Assembly: GCA_026122225.1 (NCBI GenBank)
Contig: JANEZZ010000983.1
Location: 248,001-312,000 of the forward strand
Source: Heloderma charlesbogerti
Taxonomy: Eukaryota; Chordata; Lepidosauria; Squamata; Helodermatidae
DNA: 64,000 nt
Reading direction: 5' to 3'
Positions 45,649 through 56,503 of this stretch are shown in pieces. The notes below the pieces were generated by a model that had not been told where the DNA came from, made no database searches, and worked only from the letters and a program-made list of their open reading frames with translations. The stretch's first letter is position 1, and each line of letters opens with the position of its first letter. The position numbers and the translations under genes are program-made.

Positions 45649-46935
45649 ATGCCATACAGGGCCACCCAAGATGGACAGGTCATGGCAGAGAGTTCTGACA
45701 AAATGTGGTCCATTGGAGAAGGAAATGGCAACCCACTCCAGTATTCTTGCCAAGAAAACCCCATGGAACGTATCACAAGGCTAAAAGAGATGACGCCGGA
45801 AGATGAGCCCCTCAGGTCGGAAGGTGTCCAATATACTACTGGGGAAGAGCAGAGGGAATTTCCAAGTAGCTCCAGAAAGAGTGAAGTGGCTGGGCCAAAG
45901 CCGAAAGGACACTCAGCTGTGGATGTGTCTGGTGGTGAAAAGAAAATCCGATGCTGTAAAGAACAATATTGTTTAGGAACCTGGAATGTCAGATCAATGA
46001 ATCAAGGTAAGCTGGAGGTGGTCAAACATGAGATGGCAAGATTGAACATCGACATCTTGGGAATCAGTGAACTAAAATGGACAAGCATGGGCAAATTTAA
46101 TTCAGGTGGCCATCATATCTACTACTGTGGGCAAGAATCCCTTAGAAGAAATGGAGTAGCACTCATACTCAGCAAAAGGGTGGGAAAAGCAGTACTGGGG
46201 TACAATCTCCAAAATGATAGAATGATCTCAGTATGAATCCAAGGCAAACCATTCAACATCACAGTAATTCAAGTCTATGCCCCAACCACTGAGGCCGAAG
46301 AAGCTGAGACTGATCAGTTCTATGAAGACCTACAACACCTTCTAGTACTAACACCCAAAAAAGATGTCCTCTTCATCATAGGGGATTGGAATGCCAAAGT
46401 AGGAAGTCAAGAAATAACTGGGATAACAGGCAAGCATGGCCTTGGTGTACAAAAGGAAGCAGGACAAAGGCTAATAGAGTTTTGTCAAGAGAACACGCTG
46501 ATAATAGCAAACACTCTTTTCCAACAGCACAAGAGGCGACTCTACACATGGACATCACCAGATGGTGAATATCGAAATCAGATTGATTATGTCCTTTGCA
46601 GCCAAAGATGGAGAAGCTCTATACAGTCAGTAAAAATAAGACCTGGAGCTGACTGTGGCTCAGATCATGAGCTGCTTCTTGCAAAATTTCGGCTTAAATT
46701 GAAGAACGTAGGGACTAAACCATTCAGGTATGACCTAAATCATATCTCTTCTGAATATACAGTGGAGGTGAGGAATAGATTTCAGGGATTAGACCTGATA
46801 GACAGAGTGCCTGAGGAACTATGGACGGAGGTTCGTAACATTGTTGAGGAGGCAGCAACTCAATCCATCCCAAAGAAAAAGAAATGCAAGAAAGCAAAGT
46901 GGCTGTCTGATGAGGCTTCACAAGTAATGCCTTAG
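45649..46935 (+). pseudogene. BovB ORF2 5' half: APE endonuclease
   Basis: One reading frame carries the endonuclease, broken once by TGA at 46234-46236 and ended by TAG at 46933-46935, where the element is deleted. The metal-binding and catalytic motifs NVRS, SELKW, YAPT, GDWNAK and SDHELL are all readable in order. The first ~90 codons have no domain I recognise and may be 5' UTR or linker. Confidence 0.85.
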
Positions 46936-46936
46936 G

Positions 46937-48412
46937 AAGCATTAGTAACAACAAAGCTAGCGGAGATGACACTATTCCAGCTGAGCTATTTAAAATCCTA
47001 AAAGATGATGCTGTTAAAGTGCTGCACTCAATATGCCAACCAATTTGGAATACTCAACAATGGCCACAAGACTGGAAAAGGTCAGTTTACATTCCAATTC
47101 CAAAGAAGGGCAATGCCAAAGAGTGTTCAAACTACCATACAATTGCGCTCATTTCACATGCCAGCAAGGTGATGCTCAAAATCCTACAAGCTAGGCTTCA
47201 GCAGCATGTGAACTGAGAATTACTGGAAGTACAAGCGGGGTTTCGAAAAGGCAGAGGAACTAGAGATCAAATCGCCAACATTCGCTGGATCATGGAGAAA
47301 GCAAGAGAATTCCATAAAAACCTCTATTTCTGCTTCATTGCTTTTGCTAAAGTTTTTGATTGTGTGGATCACAACAAACTCTGGCAAATTCTTAAAGTGA
47401 TGGGAGTACCAGACCACCTTACCTGTCTCCTGAGAAACCTGTATGAGGGTCAAGAAGCAACAGTAAGAACCAGACATGGAACAACCGAGTGGTTCAAAAC
47501 TGGGAAAGGAGTATGACAAGGCTGCATATTGTTACCCTGCTTATTTAATTTATATGCAGAGTACATCATGAGAAACGCTGGGTTGGATGAATCACAGGTC
47601 GGAATTAAGATTGCTGGGAGAATTATCAACAACCTCCGATACACAGACGATACCACCCTAATGGCAGAAAGCGAAGAGGATCTAAAGAGCCTCTTGTTGA
47701 GGGTGAAAGAGGAGAGTGCAAAAGCTGGTTTGAAACTCAATATTAAAAAAACTAAGATCATGGCATCTGGCCCCATCACTTCCTGGCATATAGAAGGGGA
47801 AGAAATGGAAGCAGTGACAGATTTTATTTTCTTGGGCTCCAAGACTGCAAAGCAGTCCAAAGCAGACGGTGACTGTAGCCATGAAATTAAAAGACGCTTG
47901 CTCCTTGGGAGGAAAGCTATGGCAAACCTAGACAGCATAGTAAGAAACAGAGACATCACCTTGCCGACAAAGGTCTGTATAATCAAAGCTATGGTTTTCC
48001 CAGTGGTAATGTATGGCTGTGAGAGCTGGACTATAAGGAAGGCTGAGCGCCAAAGAATTGATGCTTTCGAACTGTGGTGCTGGAGAAGACTCTTACGAGT
48101 CCCCTGGACTGCAAGGAGGTCAAATCAGTCAATCCTAAAGGAAATCAACCCTGAGTGCTCATTGGAAGGACAGATACTGAAACTGAAGCTCAAATATTTT
48201 GGCCACCTAATGCAAAAAGAAAACTCTCTTGAAAAGACCCTGATGCTGGGAAAGACTGAAGGCAAAAGGAGAAGGGGATGGCAGAGGATGAGATGGCTAG
48301 ATAGCATCACCGATGCAATGAATATGAACTTGAGCACGCTTTGGGAGAGAGCAGAGGACAGGAAGGCCTGGCGTGCTATGGTCCATGGGGTCACAAAGAG
48401 TCGGACATGACT
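46937..48412 (+). pseudogene. BovB ORF2 3' half: reverse transcriptase
   Basis: The frame differs from that of the endonuclease half because of the deletion at about 46935. It covers KASGDDTIPAELF, IPIPKKGNAKECSNY, QAGFRKGRG, FDCVDHNKLW, GCILLPCLFNLYAEYIM and YTDDTTLMAES, and reaches SRT at the end. Stops at 47214-47216 and 47514-47516 break it. The two adjacent catalytic aspartates are intact; the residue before them is Thr where Ala is usual. Confidence 0.85.
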
Positions 48413-48724
48413 TAACGACTGAACAACAACAAAGTAAGGCACTAGTTGTGAATTATTAATATCCTGCTTACTCCTTGCTTCATGCAAGGAGTCGGGAGAA
48501 AAGATGCAGCCTCGTATAAGATTTGTGCCAGGTCAACAACCAGTGGTATAGCCCAAAGGCAAAGGATGGGAATTCTACTGGTGCAGGTGGGGTGGGGGAG
48601 CATAAAACCCCATACTTGATCAATAACTGAAAAATGCAAAACATTTGTTGTTACGGTCAGAAATAGTTCCAATTTGGTCAGAAGCATTTTGTTTTCTCAT
48701 ATTGGCTTCTTAAATGGATGAGAA

Positions 48725-49260
48725 TACAAGAAGAGCCCTTTGCCAGAACAGACCAAAAGTCCATCTAGACCAGTCTTCCCCAACCTGATGCCCATTATCC
48801 CCAGCCAGCATGGCCATTTGGGTGGGATGATGGGAGTTGTAGTCCAACACACCTGGAGGGTGCCAGACTGATGTAGTCCAGCATCCTGCTTCCCACAGTG
48901 GTCCAGCAAATGCTTCTATGAAGCCCATAAGCAGGGTTTGAAGGCAATAGACCTCTCCTGCGGCTGCTCCCCAACAACTCACATTCAGTGGGTTATGGTG
49001 TCCGAACATGAAAGTTCCAGATAGGCGTCATGATCAATAGCCATGGACAGACTGTTCTGCATGAATTTGTCTAACGTCTTTTTGAAGCTGTCAAAGCCAA
49101 TGCCTGTCATCACATCTTGTGGCAGAGAATTCCATAAATTAAGCACGTAAAGAAGGACTTTATATTGTCTGTCCTGAATCTATTGACAATTTCAGTAGAT
49201 GATTCTGAATTCTAGTATTATGCAGGAGGGTGGGGACAAAACCTCAGTTTTCTCCATTCC
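48725..49260. repeat. CR1/L3-like LINE fragment with C-type hairpin inside
   Basis: 'agaagagccctttgccagaa', 'cagcatcctgcttcccacag', 'cagagaattccataaattaa' and 'aagaaggactttatattgtc' are successive landmarks of the same old repeat as at 2675-3300. A C-type hairpin (48771-48875, 'ttccccaacctgatgccc', 'gggagttgtagtccaacaca') splits it. No coding capacity. Confidence 0.55.
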
Positions 49261-50360
49261 ATGCATAATGGACAGTTCTTCCTACCCACCCCACAAACAC
49301 AACTAACAACACCCAAATACTTTAGCTTTTTTCCCATTAGAAAAGGGATTGCATGAATGCCTACATGCAAAAACACTCTGTGGGGGGTTGTCGACATAAC
49401 TTCTCCAGAGATGAACCCATAGCTGGCAGCAGAGATTAAGTTCTGGCTACTTTTCAGTGCCCTTAATCATCATCTGCTTTCCCATTCCATTGGAGAGTCC
49501 TAGGACAGCCACAGTAAGCAGGAGTACCCAGTACTTGGCAGCTGGGCATTGCATCACAACCAGTGCAGATGTCCCACTGGTTCAATAGGTGGGCTGGTGC
49601 TGGAGACAGTAGAAGGCTAAAGAGAACCAACGGATCCAGCAGTAGGAGACACCATTGTGCTAGTTCTGTCTCTTTATAATTGAAAATGGTGTGGGTTTTG
49701 TTTGTTTGTTTTGCTGTGATGATTGCTGCAGTGTTCTGACTTGAAATTATTCAAGTGAAGAGAATAATTTCATAGTGTGTTGAAGTGTGACGTGACCTCA
49801 CTGTGCCTTTCCCTCCACCGTTTATACTTTCAATTTGCAGTTGTTATCACTCTGCTTGTATATGAAGGTTTTCATAAATGCCAAAATCATGAGACGCAAC
49901 AATGGAATTTACCTGTTGGCAATCTGGCAGATATGAGAAGAGCAATAACGGAAGGACATGAAAGGATCACCTTCTTTAATTACACATGAAGAACGGCGAG
50001 GTGCCAGGCGAGGTCTTGTTTGAATAAGATATCAATATTAAGAGTTCTGTCAGTGCCAAAACACAAGGATGCACATTAAGAACAGAGACTGCTCTCTCCA
50101 CTAGCAAGCTTGGACAACCACCTTCGAGTATCACTCTGTCTGATAGTTTCCATTACTACATGGGAGCTACTTTTCTGTGAGCTGAGGTACTGTTTAAATG
50201 ACTCACTCACATGAATGGGTACTGAGACAGAGGCCTGGTAGGGAGGTGCTGATCCTGTAGGAAAGACCTCTGTGATCATCCCCCCACCGACGTGATTCAG
50301 TCATTTTAACTATTACAAGGCTGGGCGAAAACTTTGCCTTAGACTGTGGAGAGCTGCTAT
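49261..50360. other. No gene recognised; weak exon-like segment
   Basis: Unique-looking. At 49840 'actttcaatttgcag' resembles a 3' splice site, followed by an open frame (VVITLLVYEGFHKCQNHETQ onward) that stops at 49987 without a good 5' splice site. I do not call it a gene. Confidence 0.3.
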
Positions 50361-50560
50361 CATTTATTTATTTATTTATTTATTTATTTATTACACTTCT
50401 ACCCCACCTTTCTTCCATTGTGGAACTCAAGGTGGCTACATGTGGTTCCCAGGTAGTCTCCCCTCCAAGCACTGGCCAGACCCAGACCTGCTTAGCTTCA
50501 GCTGGGTGACTTCCTCATGTGCCTTCAGACTAAGCCCTGGAACTTAGAGGTAACAATGCC
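50361..50560 (-). repeat. 5S rRNA-headed SINE (5S-Sauria type)
   Basis: On the plus strand 'ggttcccaggtagtctcccc', 'tccaagcactggccagaccc' and 'agacctgcttagcttcagct' follow, in order, the complement of the 5S rRNA internal control region. The 3' tail on the minus strand ('gccaccttgagttcc', 'ggtggggtagaagtg', then AATAAATAAA) is of the L2/SINE type. Known 5S-derived SINEs (SINE3 class, 5S-Sauria in lizards) have this build. The (ATTT)n run at 50362-50391 is its tail expansion. Confidence 0.6.
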
Positions 50561-50564
50561 CGGC

Positions 50565-50612
50565 GAGTTGTGCCAGTGATCTGATTCAGTATAAAGCTGC
50601 TTCCTATGTTAG
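50565..50612 (+). repeat. tRNA-Ala-like SINE tail fragment
   Basis: 'tgccagtgatctgattcagt' and 'ataaagctgcttcctatgtt' equal the 3' end of the SINE at 43925-44345. Confidence 0.5.
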
Positions 50613-51527
50613 CACCTAGAAACCCTGAAATTGCACCCAGTTGAGTCATCTGGAATGATCTGTTCTAGAAAGTCCTTTGGTATGGTGTATTTTGTTTGGT
50701 TATGTTTTTGATTAGGTTAATCCACAGCAGATTGGTGTATGGGGAAGTTTACCTATGGGGATGCCTCTATAGGAGATTCTTGTTTTGCCAGATTGATGCT
50801 TCAGAACTAATTAAGAAATGTGAACAGCATTTCAACAGAACAGCAGCATCTGGAAAACTGAAAAATCATGTTGCGTGTTGATTTATACAACATCCTCATG
50901 TGGTCTGTACCATCTGCACTGACCCTGCAGTTTCCCCCATCTGCTGTGTAGATTAATTGTGGGCCTTAGACATTTGTGTACCTGCAGCAAAAAATCAAAA
51001 TGACACTTCTGTTTTTTAAAAGAATGAGATATAGATTGGAGGAAAACGGCACCCAGAATATGCTGCCTGAAGCTTCTGCTTCAAATGTTTCATGATAAGA
51101 CCGGACTTGGTGAGGCAGAAGTGAATAGTATGGGGATCTGCACTATGGCTGATTTTTCCTTTTCATTGTAATGTCTGTGTCCTGCTTTTCCTTCCAGAAA
51201 GAAGCCCAAAGCAGCTAGTAAGAACGTACCAAAACAAACAAAATAAAATCAGAACCAGCAGACCAAACAATATGAAAACTTACGTAACAACAAAAATGCT
51301 ACGATCATACATCAATAAAATTTCAATTCAATAGCTAAGGAAAACATAGCCAATTACTAAAAATAAAACAAAACATCATAAGCGTTAAGCCAGTATCTTC
51401 GTACACTACAAACATTTAACTAATTAACAAGGATGTAATAAATACATGCTTAGTCAGAATTATATATCCCCATTCCAGAAGTCAGTATACCCCCAATGCA
51501 TCCCAAAATATTGGGGTGCACCATTAA
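50613..51527. other. No gene or named repeat recognised
   Basis: Unique, AT-rich. 51200-51440 is A-rich and could be the 3' UTR of an L2-like element in minus orientation ('aagaagcccaaagcagctag'). Confidence 0.35.
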
Positions 51528-51972
51528 GGGTGCAGTACTATCAATTGCACCCTTGATCAACAGAAGGCCCCAAACTTGAGGGCTTCCAATCATCCAGTGC
51601 AAGGTGGGAGGAGCAGCGGAGGCGACCTTTGCCTCCCTGTCCCCCCATCCTGAATATTTCACTAGACAGGCTTTTTAGAGACAATGTTTCAGAGGAGGAG
51701 GGAGGAGGCTGGCAGAGGCTCAGGATAGCTACTATCCTGGCCTTTCCAGTCTCCTGCCCACCAGCATACCACCTTTTCCCTCTCTCAGAGGTCTGTTTTC
51801 CAAACTCAGAGGGCAGCTGGCACAGTTCTTTCCGTGCCCGCAGCGAGGGGGCGGGGGGCAGATCTGCAACTCCCCCTTCTGAGGTTGGAGTGCTGTCTCC
51901 GCCCTCAAAGGGGGGAATCCTCACTATCCGATGGCCTCTCAGACAATGTCTAGGGGCTGTAGGATTGCTCCC
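51528..51972. mobile_element. T-family element, long form, copy 3
   Basis: GGGTGCAGTACTATCAATTG after TAA, ending 'gctgtaggattgctccc'. Co-linear with 34848-35280: 'gcttccaatcatccagtgca', 'ggtgggaggagcagcggagg', 'acaatgtctaggggctgtag'. A right-hand TSD is not visible. Confidence 0.5.
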
Positions 51973-52890
51973 TCCAGCATACAAATCTGCACTAAAGTCA
52001 GCAGGAGCTAAAAAAGAAGGGCCAGGATCACATAGAAGTGCAGGATACTGAGATCTACCAAACCCTTAAAAATCTTTATGTCAAAACTGCCCTTTCAGCC
52101 CAGATTAAAACAGAGGAAGAAGAATGGAGACATGCAGCCCTCCCTATTCCCCCAAGCAGGAACCCAAAGGGGAGACCCCCTTTGGAGACACCCCTGTGGG
52201 GATTGTCTCCAGTAGTGTCTATGACTTTATAGGCCTACCTGGAGTGGACTCAGAACGCCCTACTTACACACACTTCTGGGCACAACAGTCTCAGCAACTG
52301 ACCAGGCTTGATGTCCCAGGTAGATTTACTAGAGAGTCAGGTCTTGTCCTCTAGGACAAGTCCTTGGACTTGGACTCTAGGAAGGAAACGAGGGGAGATG
52401 GCACATTTCCATACGCCACTTCTTTGCTGCTGCTATTACACACAGGGGAGAATTCTCTTCTGTTGTGTTCTCTGGTGTATTTTCATATGTTTGAGTATAT
52501 TGAATGTCTGCACCTATGTGTTATCCAGACCTCACGGAAGTACACAAGATAATTCAAAGCTAATTGGAATGAAAGTCATCTTTCAAGTACTACATTTATG
52601 AGGCTGAGGTAAAAATTGAGAACAGATCTCAAGCAGTGATTCAAACAGCTGAGCTGATCCATTTGAAGCTATTAGCAAGAAAATGTTCTTTTAGAGAAGT
52701 GGCCTATGATTTATTTATTTTGAAGTGGAAAGAGTCAGAAAATCTATAAGGCATACCTTCTTAGACCATTTGTGAAATATGAGCCTGTGGAGATGGGGTG
52801 GAGGTATATCATGTGAATTTGTGCAAGATCAAAGACAATGGCCATTAGGTCCTGTGTACCATTTATAAGCTTGCATATATTCCTTAGTGT
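51973..52890. other. No gene or named repeat recognised
   Basis: Unique-looking; 52308-52601 is open on the plus strand but has no recognisable domain. Confidence 0.35.
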
Positions 52891-52899
52891 CTTAGGCCC

Positions 52900-53130
52900 A
52901 AACGAAATTGTGCATAGCACAGCTCTGTGTGATTGGATTATTTACTGCAGTTTATGTACACATGACCTTGATTTGGATCAGGACCATGATCCAAACAAGA
53001 TAATGAGGCTGGCTGCTGCATTTTGCGTTAGCTGAAGTTTCTAAAACCAGCTTCAGAGGCAGCCCCATGTAGAATGCATTACAGTAGTCTAATCTAGAAA
53101 TCACCGAAGCACGAATGACAGTGTTCAGGC
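52900..53130 (-). repeat. L2-like LINE 3' fragment
   Basis: 'ggctgctgcattttgcgtta', 'cagaggcagccccatgtaga' and 'gcattacagtagtctaatct' are, on the minus strand, the well-known segment of L2-like LINEs in squamates. Boundaries approximate. Confidence 0.5.
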
Positions 53131-54590
53131 CTCTCTCTCTGTTCTATTTCACGAAAACTCTTCATTAATTTCTATGGCCAAAGCTAGCATGTGGCAAGGT
53201 TGGTCACCTACTTGGGCCCACAGATGTTTGAATGGGGGTGCCCAAACCAGTGCAGTGCAATCCCTAAACCACCCTACTACTCTCCCAGAACTTGGGAAAG
53301 CTGTGAGGAAGGTAGATTAAAGATTGCAGATTAAAGAAGGTATGAAAGATGGCAGGAGTAAGTGAGGGGCAAGCTGGAACCAGCTCGTTTCATTCCAGAT
53401 GGTGTTCCTTGCATAGACAACACAGTCAGTTACACTTCATGCTACTGCTGGGCATCCTGATGCTTTATGTGTTTCTAATGGGGTTAATTTTTTGCAGTCT
53501 TTTGCTAATTTTAGTTGGTTTATGTTTTGCTAACATTCATCTGCACTGACAGGCATCTGGAGCTAAGCTGGTCAGCTGTTTCTTTCCTGTGCGTTAAATG
53601 GTGTGCGCTTGCTGAACAGCCATGCTGTCTTGCGTTCAAGGTGTAACAATGATGTAGGTTCAAACTTCCTTAGTGGTCCTCAGTGCCTTCAGCCTGAATG
53701 TGATGCACATTTGAAAGAGAGTAGCACACCAGTTATTCTGCCCTGATAAAGCTACAATGAAAGATTTATATCTAGATTTCCGTTCAAGAAGCTTTTAGCG
53801 GTCCCAGAGGCTATTACTCACCTTGAATTCAAATTTGAGACAGTATGAAAAAAAAAATGAAGCCAGCTTAAGCTATTGAAAGACCTTATAGAAAATGTCA
53901 CATTTGTGTCAGACTCTTCCCAAGGGTCACTCTAAGAGCTACTTGCACCGTTACTTTCCCTTACTCATGTCGTAAAGGCAAGAACGGAGGGGGAAACTTC
54001 CACTAATACACATTGTCATATTACCCTAACTGTCAGTATGATGTGGGACGGGGTGAGCAATTTTGGTCTGCAGGCCAAATTGGGATGCCAGCTGCCACGT
54101 GCCAAGAATAGGCAGGGCCACTGTCCAGAGTGAGTGGAGCCACTGCTGGCAGGCACCCATGTTTTCACATGCACATGCACATATACTCCATTCTCTCTCT
54201 CTCTCTCTCTCTCTCCCCCCGCACACACACACACCCCCTTCCCAGTCCCGCCTCCTCAGCTGATCCATGGAGATCAGCTGAGTGCTGGGGCAGAGAAAAG
54301 GGCTTATCTCTAATCAGCTGTTGATTGGAGGTAAGACATTTTGCCTGAGTAGAAGGGAGGGTCCTGGGCAACAAGTTGGTGGGCCAGATAGGGAACCCCC
54401 ATGGGCCAGAGGTTCCACATGCTTGATATAGGACATCTTCTGTTGTGAAGAGGTAACCACATCCCTCTAGGCTTTTGTACAGCTTACTAGCCAATGAGGC
54501 TTGCTTAATGAGCATTGATGGGCAGTTGATATTTCTGTAACCTGCCATTTCACATCCATGTGAAGCAGCCACATAAGATTTTCCAGAGAT
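53131..54590. other. No gene recognised
   Basis: Unique-looking, apart from a (CT)n run at 54192-54214 followed by (CA)n. Minus-strand frames at 54016-54680 are products of the simple repeat. Confidence 0.4.
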
Positions 54591-54593
54591 TTT

Positions 54594-54920
54594 GAGTAAG
54601 GTGTCATCAATATGCTGATGACACCCAGCTCTATTTCTCTGTTCCATCAAACAGGTGCAGTTCTGGAAGTGCTGAATCATATGCAGTTGATAATGGACTG
54701 GATGAGGGTGAGCAAGCTGAAGCTAAGTCAAGATAAAACGGAGGTGTTGTGGGCAGGTGAGTCATCTGACCTGGGAGGTTATGTTCTGCCTGTTCTGGTG
54801 CTCCCCTGAAAGATCAAGTTCAGAGTTTGGAAGTGCTATTGGAGCTAGCCATATCTTTGAAAGCCCCAGTGGCCTCTGGCTTAAAGCACTTTTTACTAGC
54901 TGAGGTCGCTTTGCTGTCTG
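54594..54920 (+). mobile_element. L2-like LINE, part 1 (reverse transcriptase end)
   Basis: The translation follows the L2/CR1-like reverse transcriptase after its catalytic box: 'tatgctgatgacacccagct' (YADDTQL), then VLNHMQLIMDWMRVSKLKLS and QDKTEVLWAGESSDLG. The line is 5'-truncated here and cut at 54920 by an H element; it resumes at 56950. Confidence 0.8.
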
Positions 54921-54931
54921 CAGGGCCGGCC

Positions 54932-55461
54932 TGTCAAGGGCTCCTTGGAGGCCTCTCTCAGTCTAATCCAGTAGCCAAGTCCAGACACAGACAAAGGGAT
55001 TCCTTTCAAAGCTTTATTCTTCTTTTACAACTTAACAACTCTACCGTTTGCAACTAGATCTGAGCAGCACAGTACCTATGCCCTAAGTTGGAACAGTTGG
55101 TCCCCGTTTGAAAGGGAATTACTGGCAGACCCCTGAACTTAAGGACTAGGGAGAGTCCCTCCCCTTTTCCCTTGGATCCTCTGGGCACAGCCGTTGTTTG
55201 CATGCCAACCGGGCACTACGCCTCCTTTCTGCGCCCTCCATTTGGCGCCGCTCTCTGTGTCGGCGTCGCACGTCCACCAAGTCTGCTATCCGCGCTCTGT
55301 CACTCCCTGGACTGCTATCTAAGCTAGGAATGCTGGTGGGAGGAATCTCCATCAGCTGTTGGCCCTGGGAAAGAGGAGCACGCTCCTCTCCCAGCGGCAA
55401 CTGCTCTTCTTCAGAATCAGAACTACTCTGGGATTCTATGGGCTCAGTGTCCACCCTGACA
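54932..55461 (-). mobile_element. Solo LTR of an LTR retrotransposon
   Basis: The 530-bp unit begins TGTCAAGGGCTCC and ends 'gtccaccctgaca', i.e. TGTCAGGG...CTTGACA on the minus strand. It is flanked by a perfect 5-bp TSD CGGCC (54927-54931 and 55462-55466). A poly(A) signal AATAAA is present on the minus strand near 55010. A 102-codon open frame (55146-55454, minus) covers most of it: an acidic serine-rich start, then an arginine-rich end. A Gypsy-like origin is likely, but no internal region remains to test it. Confidence 0.8.
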
Positions 55462-55992
55462 CGGCCTTACCGTTAGACAGAGTGAAGCAATTGCCTCAGG
55501 CAGCACATGCTGGGAAATGACAGCAAGGTGTTGGAGGAGGGACCTGTGTGCAGTGGGATCTGCTCTGCGCCTCCTAAGTTAGCCTGCTGCCTTCAGGTAT
55601 AGCGGAGGATGCTGTCTTATCATCAGTGTTAAGACAGAGGGCCGATCTACACTTACGGGTTTTTTCGCTTCCAATGAGGTTTCACCATCCGTCTTTCACA
55701 CTACACAGTACCCGCCTCGAATTGGAACTGGAATTTCCCACTTCCATGCTCCCGCTTTCAATACCCTGATATCCCGGTATTTCCCCTTAATGTGCCCTGA
55801 TTTTCTGCCTTCACTACCGTATCTGGTCGTAATCCCCCCCCCCTGCCTGGCCATATATGGTGGTGTTTGTATTTTCCTCCTGTCCAATCACATCTCTCGA
55901 CAGCCCCATGTCGTCTTCCGGCTACTGATTGCATAGCTTCCTCAGCACTCAATGTTTCCTTGGCTACAGGCAAAGGGCTGGATGTGCATGCG

Positions 55993-56072
55993 CTTGTCTG
56001 AACTCGGAAGCTGAGCAGGGTCGGCCCCGGTCAGTAGTTGGATGGGCAACCGCCTGGGAATCAGGCTTCCTG
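55993..56072 (+). repeat. 5S rRNA-like segment, left arm
   Basis: 'cttgtctgaactcggaagct', 'gagcagggtcggccccggtc', 'agtagttggatgggcaaccg' and 'cctgggaatcagg' follow 5S rRNA from about nucleotide 33 to 105, at roughly 80% identity by eye. The Pol III internal control region (A box, intermediate element, C box) falls in this part. The 5' third of 5S is missing, so it is not a functional 5S gene. Confidence 0.7.
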
Positions 56073-56427
56073 CATTGAGCAGCGGGTTGTTCTATCCCTT
56101 CAAATGAGACTAAGTTTTACCCCCTTCAGCTTAAAAAAAAAAAAAGCCGTTATCTTTGAAGAATCATGCCTTCTCTGCGATTTTTTTTTCTAATTCAGGC
56201 ATGATCTTCGAAGATTCAGATCTTAGATTTGAAGCTCCAAATATTCAAATTTTCGAATCTTTGAAGATTCAAATCGTCGAAGATCATGCCTGAATTAGGG
56301 AAAAAAAATAGCGGAGAAGGCATGATTCTTCGAAGATAACGCCTTACTTTAAAAAAAAAAAAGCTGAAGGGGATAAAACTTAGTCTCATTTGAAGGGATA
56401 GAACAACCCCCTGCTCAGTGTAGGAAG

Positions 56428-56503
56428 CCTAATTCCCAGGCGGTCGCCCATCCAACTACTGATGGGGGCCAACCCTGCTTAGCTTCCAAGATCAGACAAG
56501 TGC
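56428..56503 (-). repeat. 5S rRNA-like segment, right arm
   Basis: The plus strand shows 'aattcccaggcggtcgccca', 'tccaactactgatgggggcc' and 'aaccctgcttagcttccaag', the complement of 5S rRNA. This copy keeps 'gaagctaagcaggg' exactly, which the left arm has changed at one base. Both descend from one 5S-like source. Confidence 0.7.

Larger units (their letters stand above)
45584..48431 (+). mobile_element. BovB (RTE) LINE, near full length, inactivated
   Basis: BovB copies itself by target-primed reverse transcription using one ORF with an APE-type endonuclease followed by reverse transcriptase. Here the endonuclease spans about 45960-46700 (TWNVRSM, SELKW, GDWNAKVG, SDHELL) and the reverse transcriptase 46940-47700 (FRKGRGTRDQIANIRW, FDCVDHNKLW, catalytic box YTDD). 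The C-terminal part ends SRT at 48410. It is flanked by a perfect 12-bp TSD, AAGTAAGGCACT (45572-45583 and 48432-48443). In-frame stops occur at 46234, 46933, 47214 and 47514, and a deletion with frame change lies at about 46935. It is a fossil, about 2.85 kb long. Confidence 0.95.

Noticed and set aside
49777..49989. Exon-like segment after a splice-acceptor-like tract
   Set aside because: No good donor site, no recognisable protein motif and no second line of evidence.
54165..54680. Minus-strand open frame of 171 codons
   Set aside because: It crosses a (CT)n/(CA)n repeat (RERERE stretch) and the antisense of an L2-like LINE.
55993..56503. Possible 5S rRNA genes
   Set aside because: The 5' part of 5S is missing, both copies carry several changes, and they sit in inverted arms of a mobile element.
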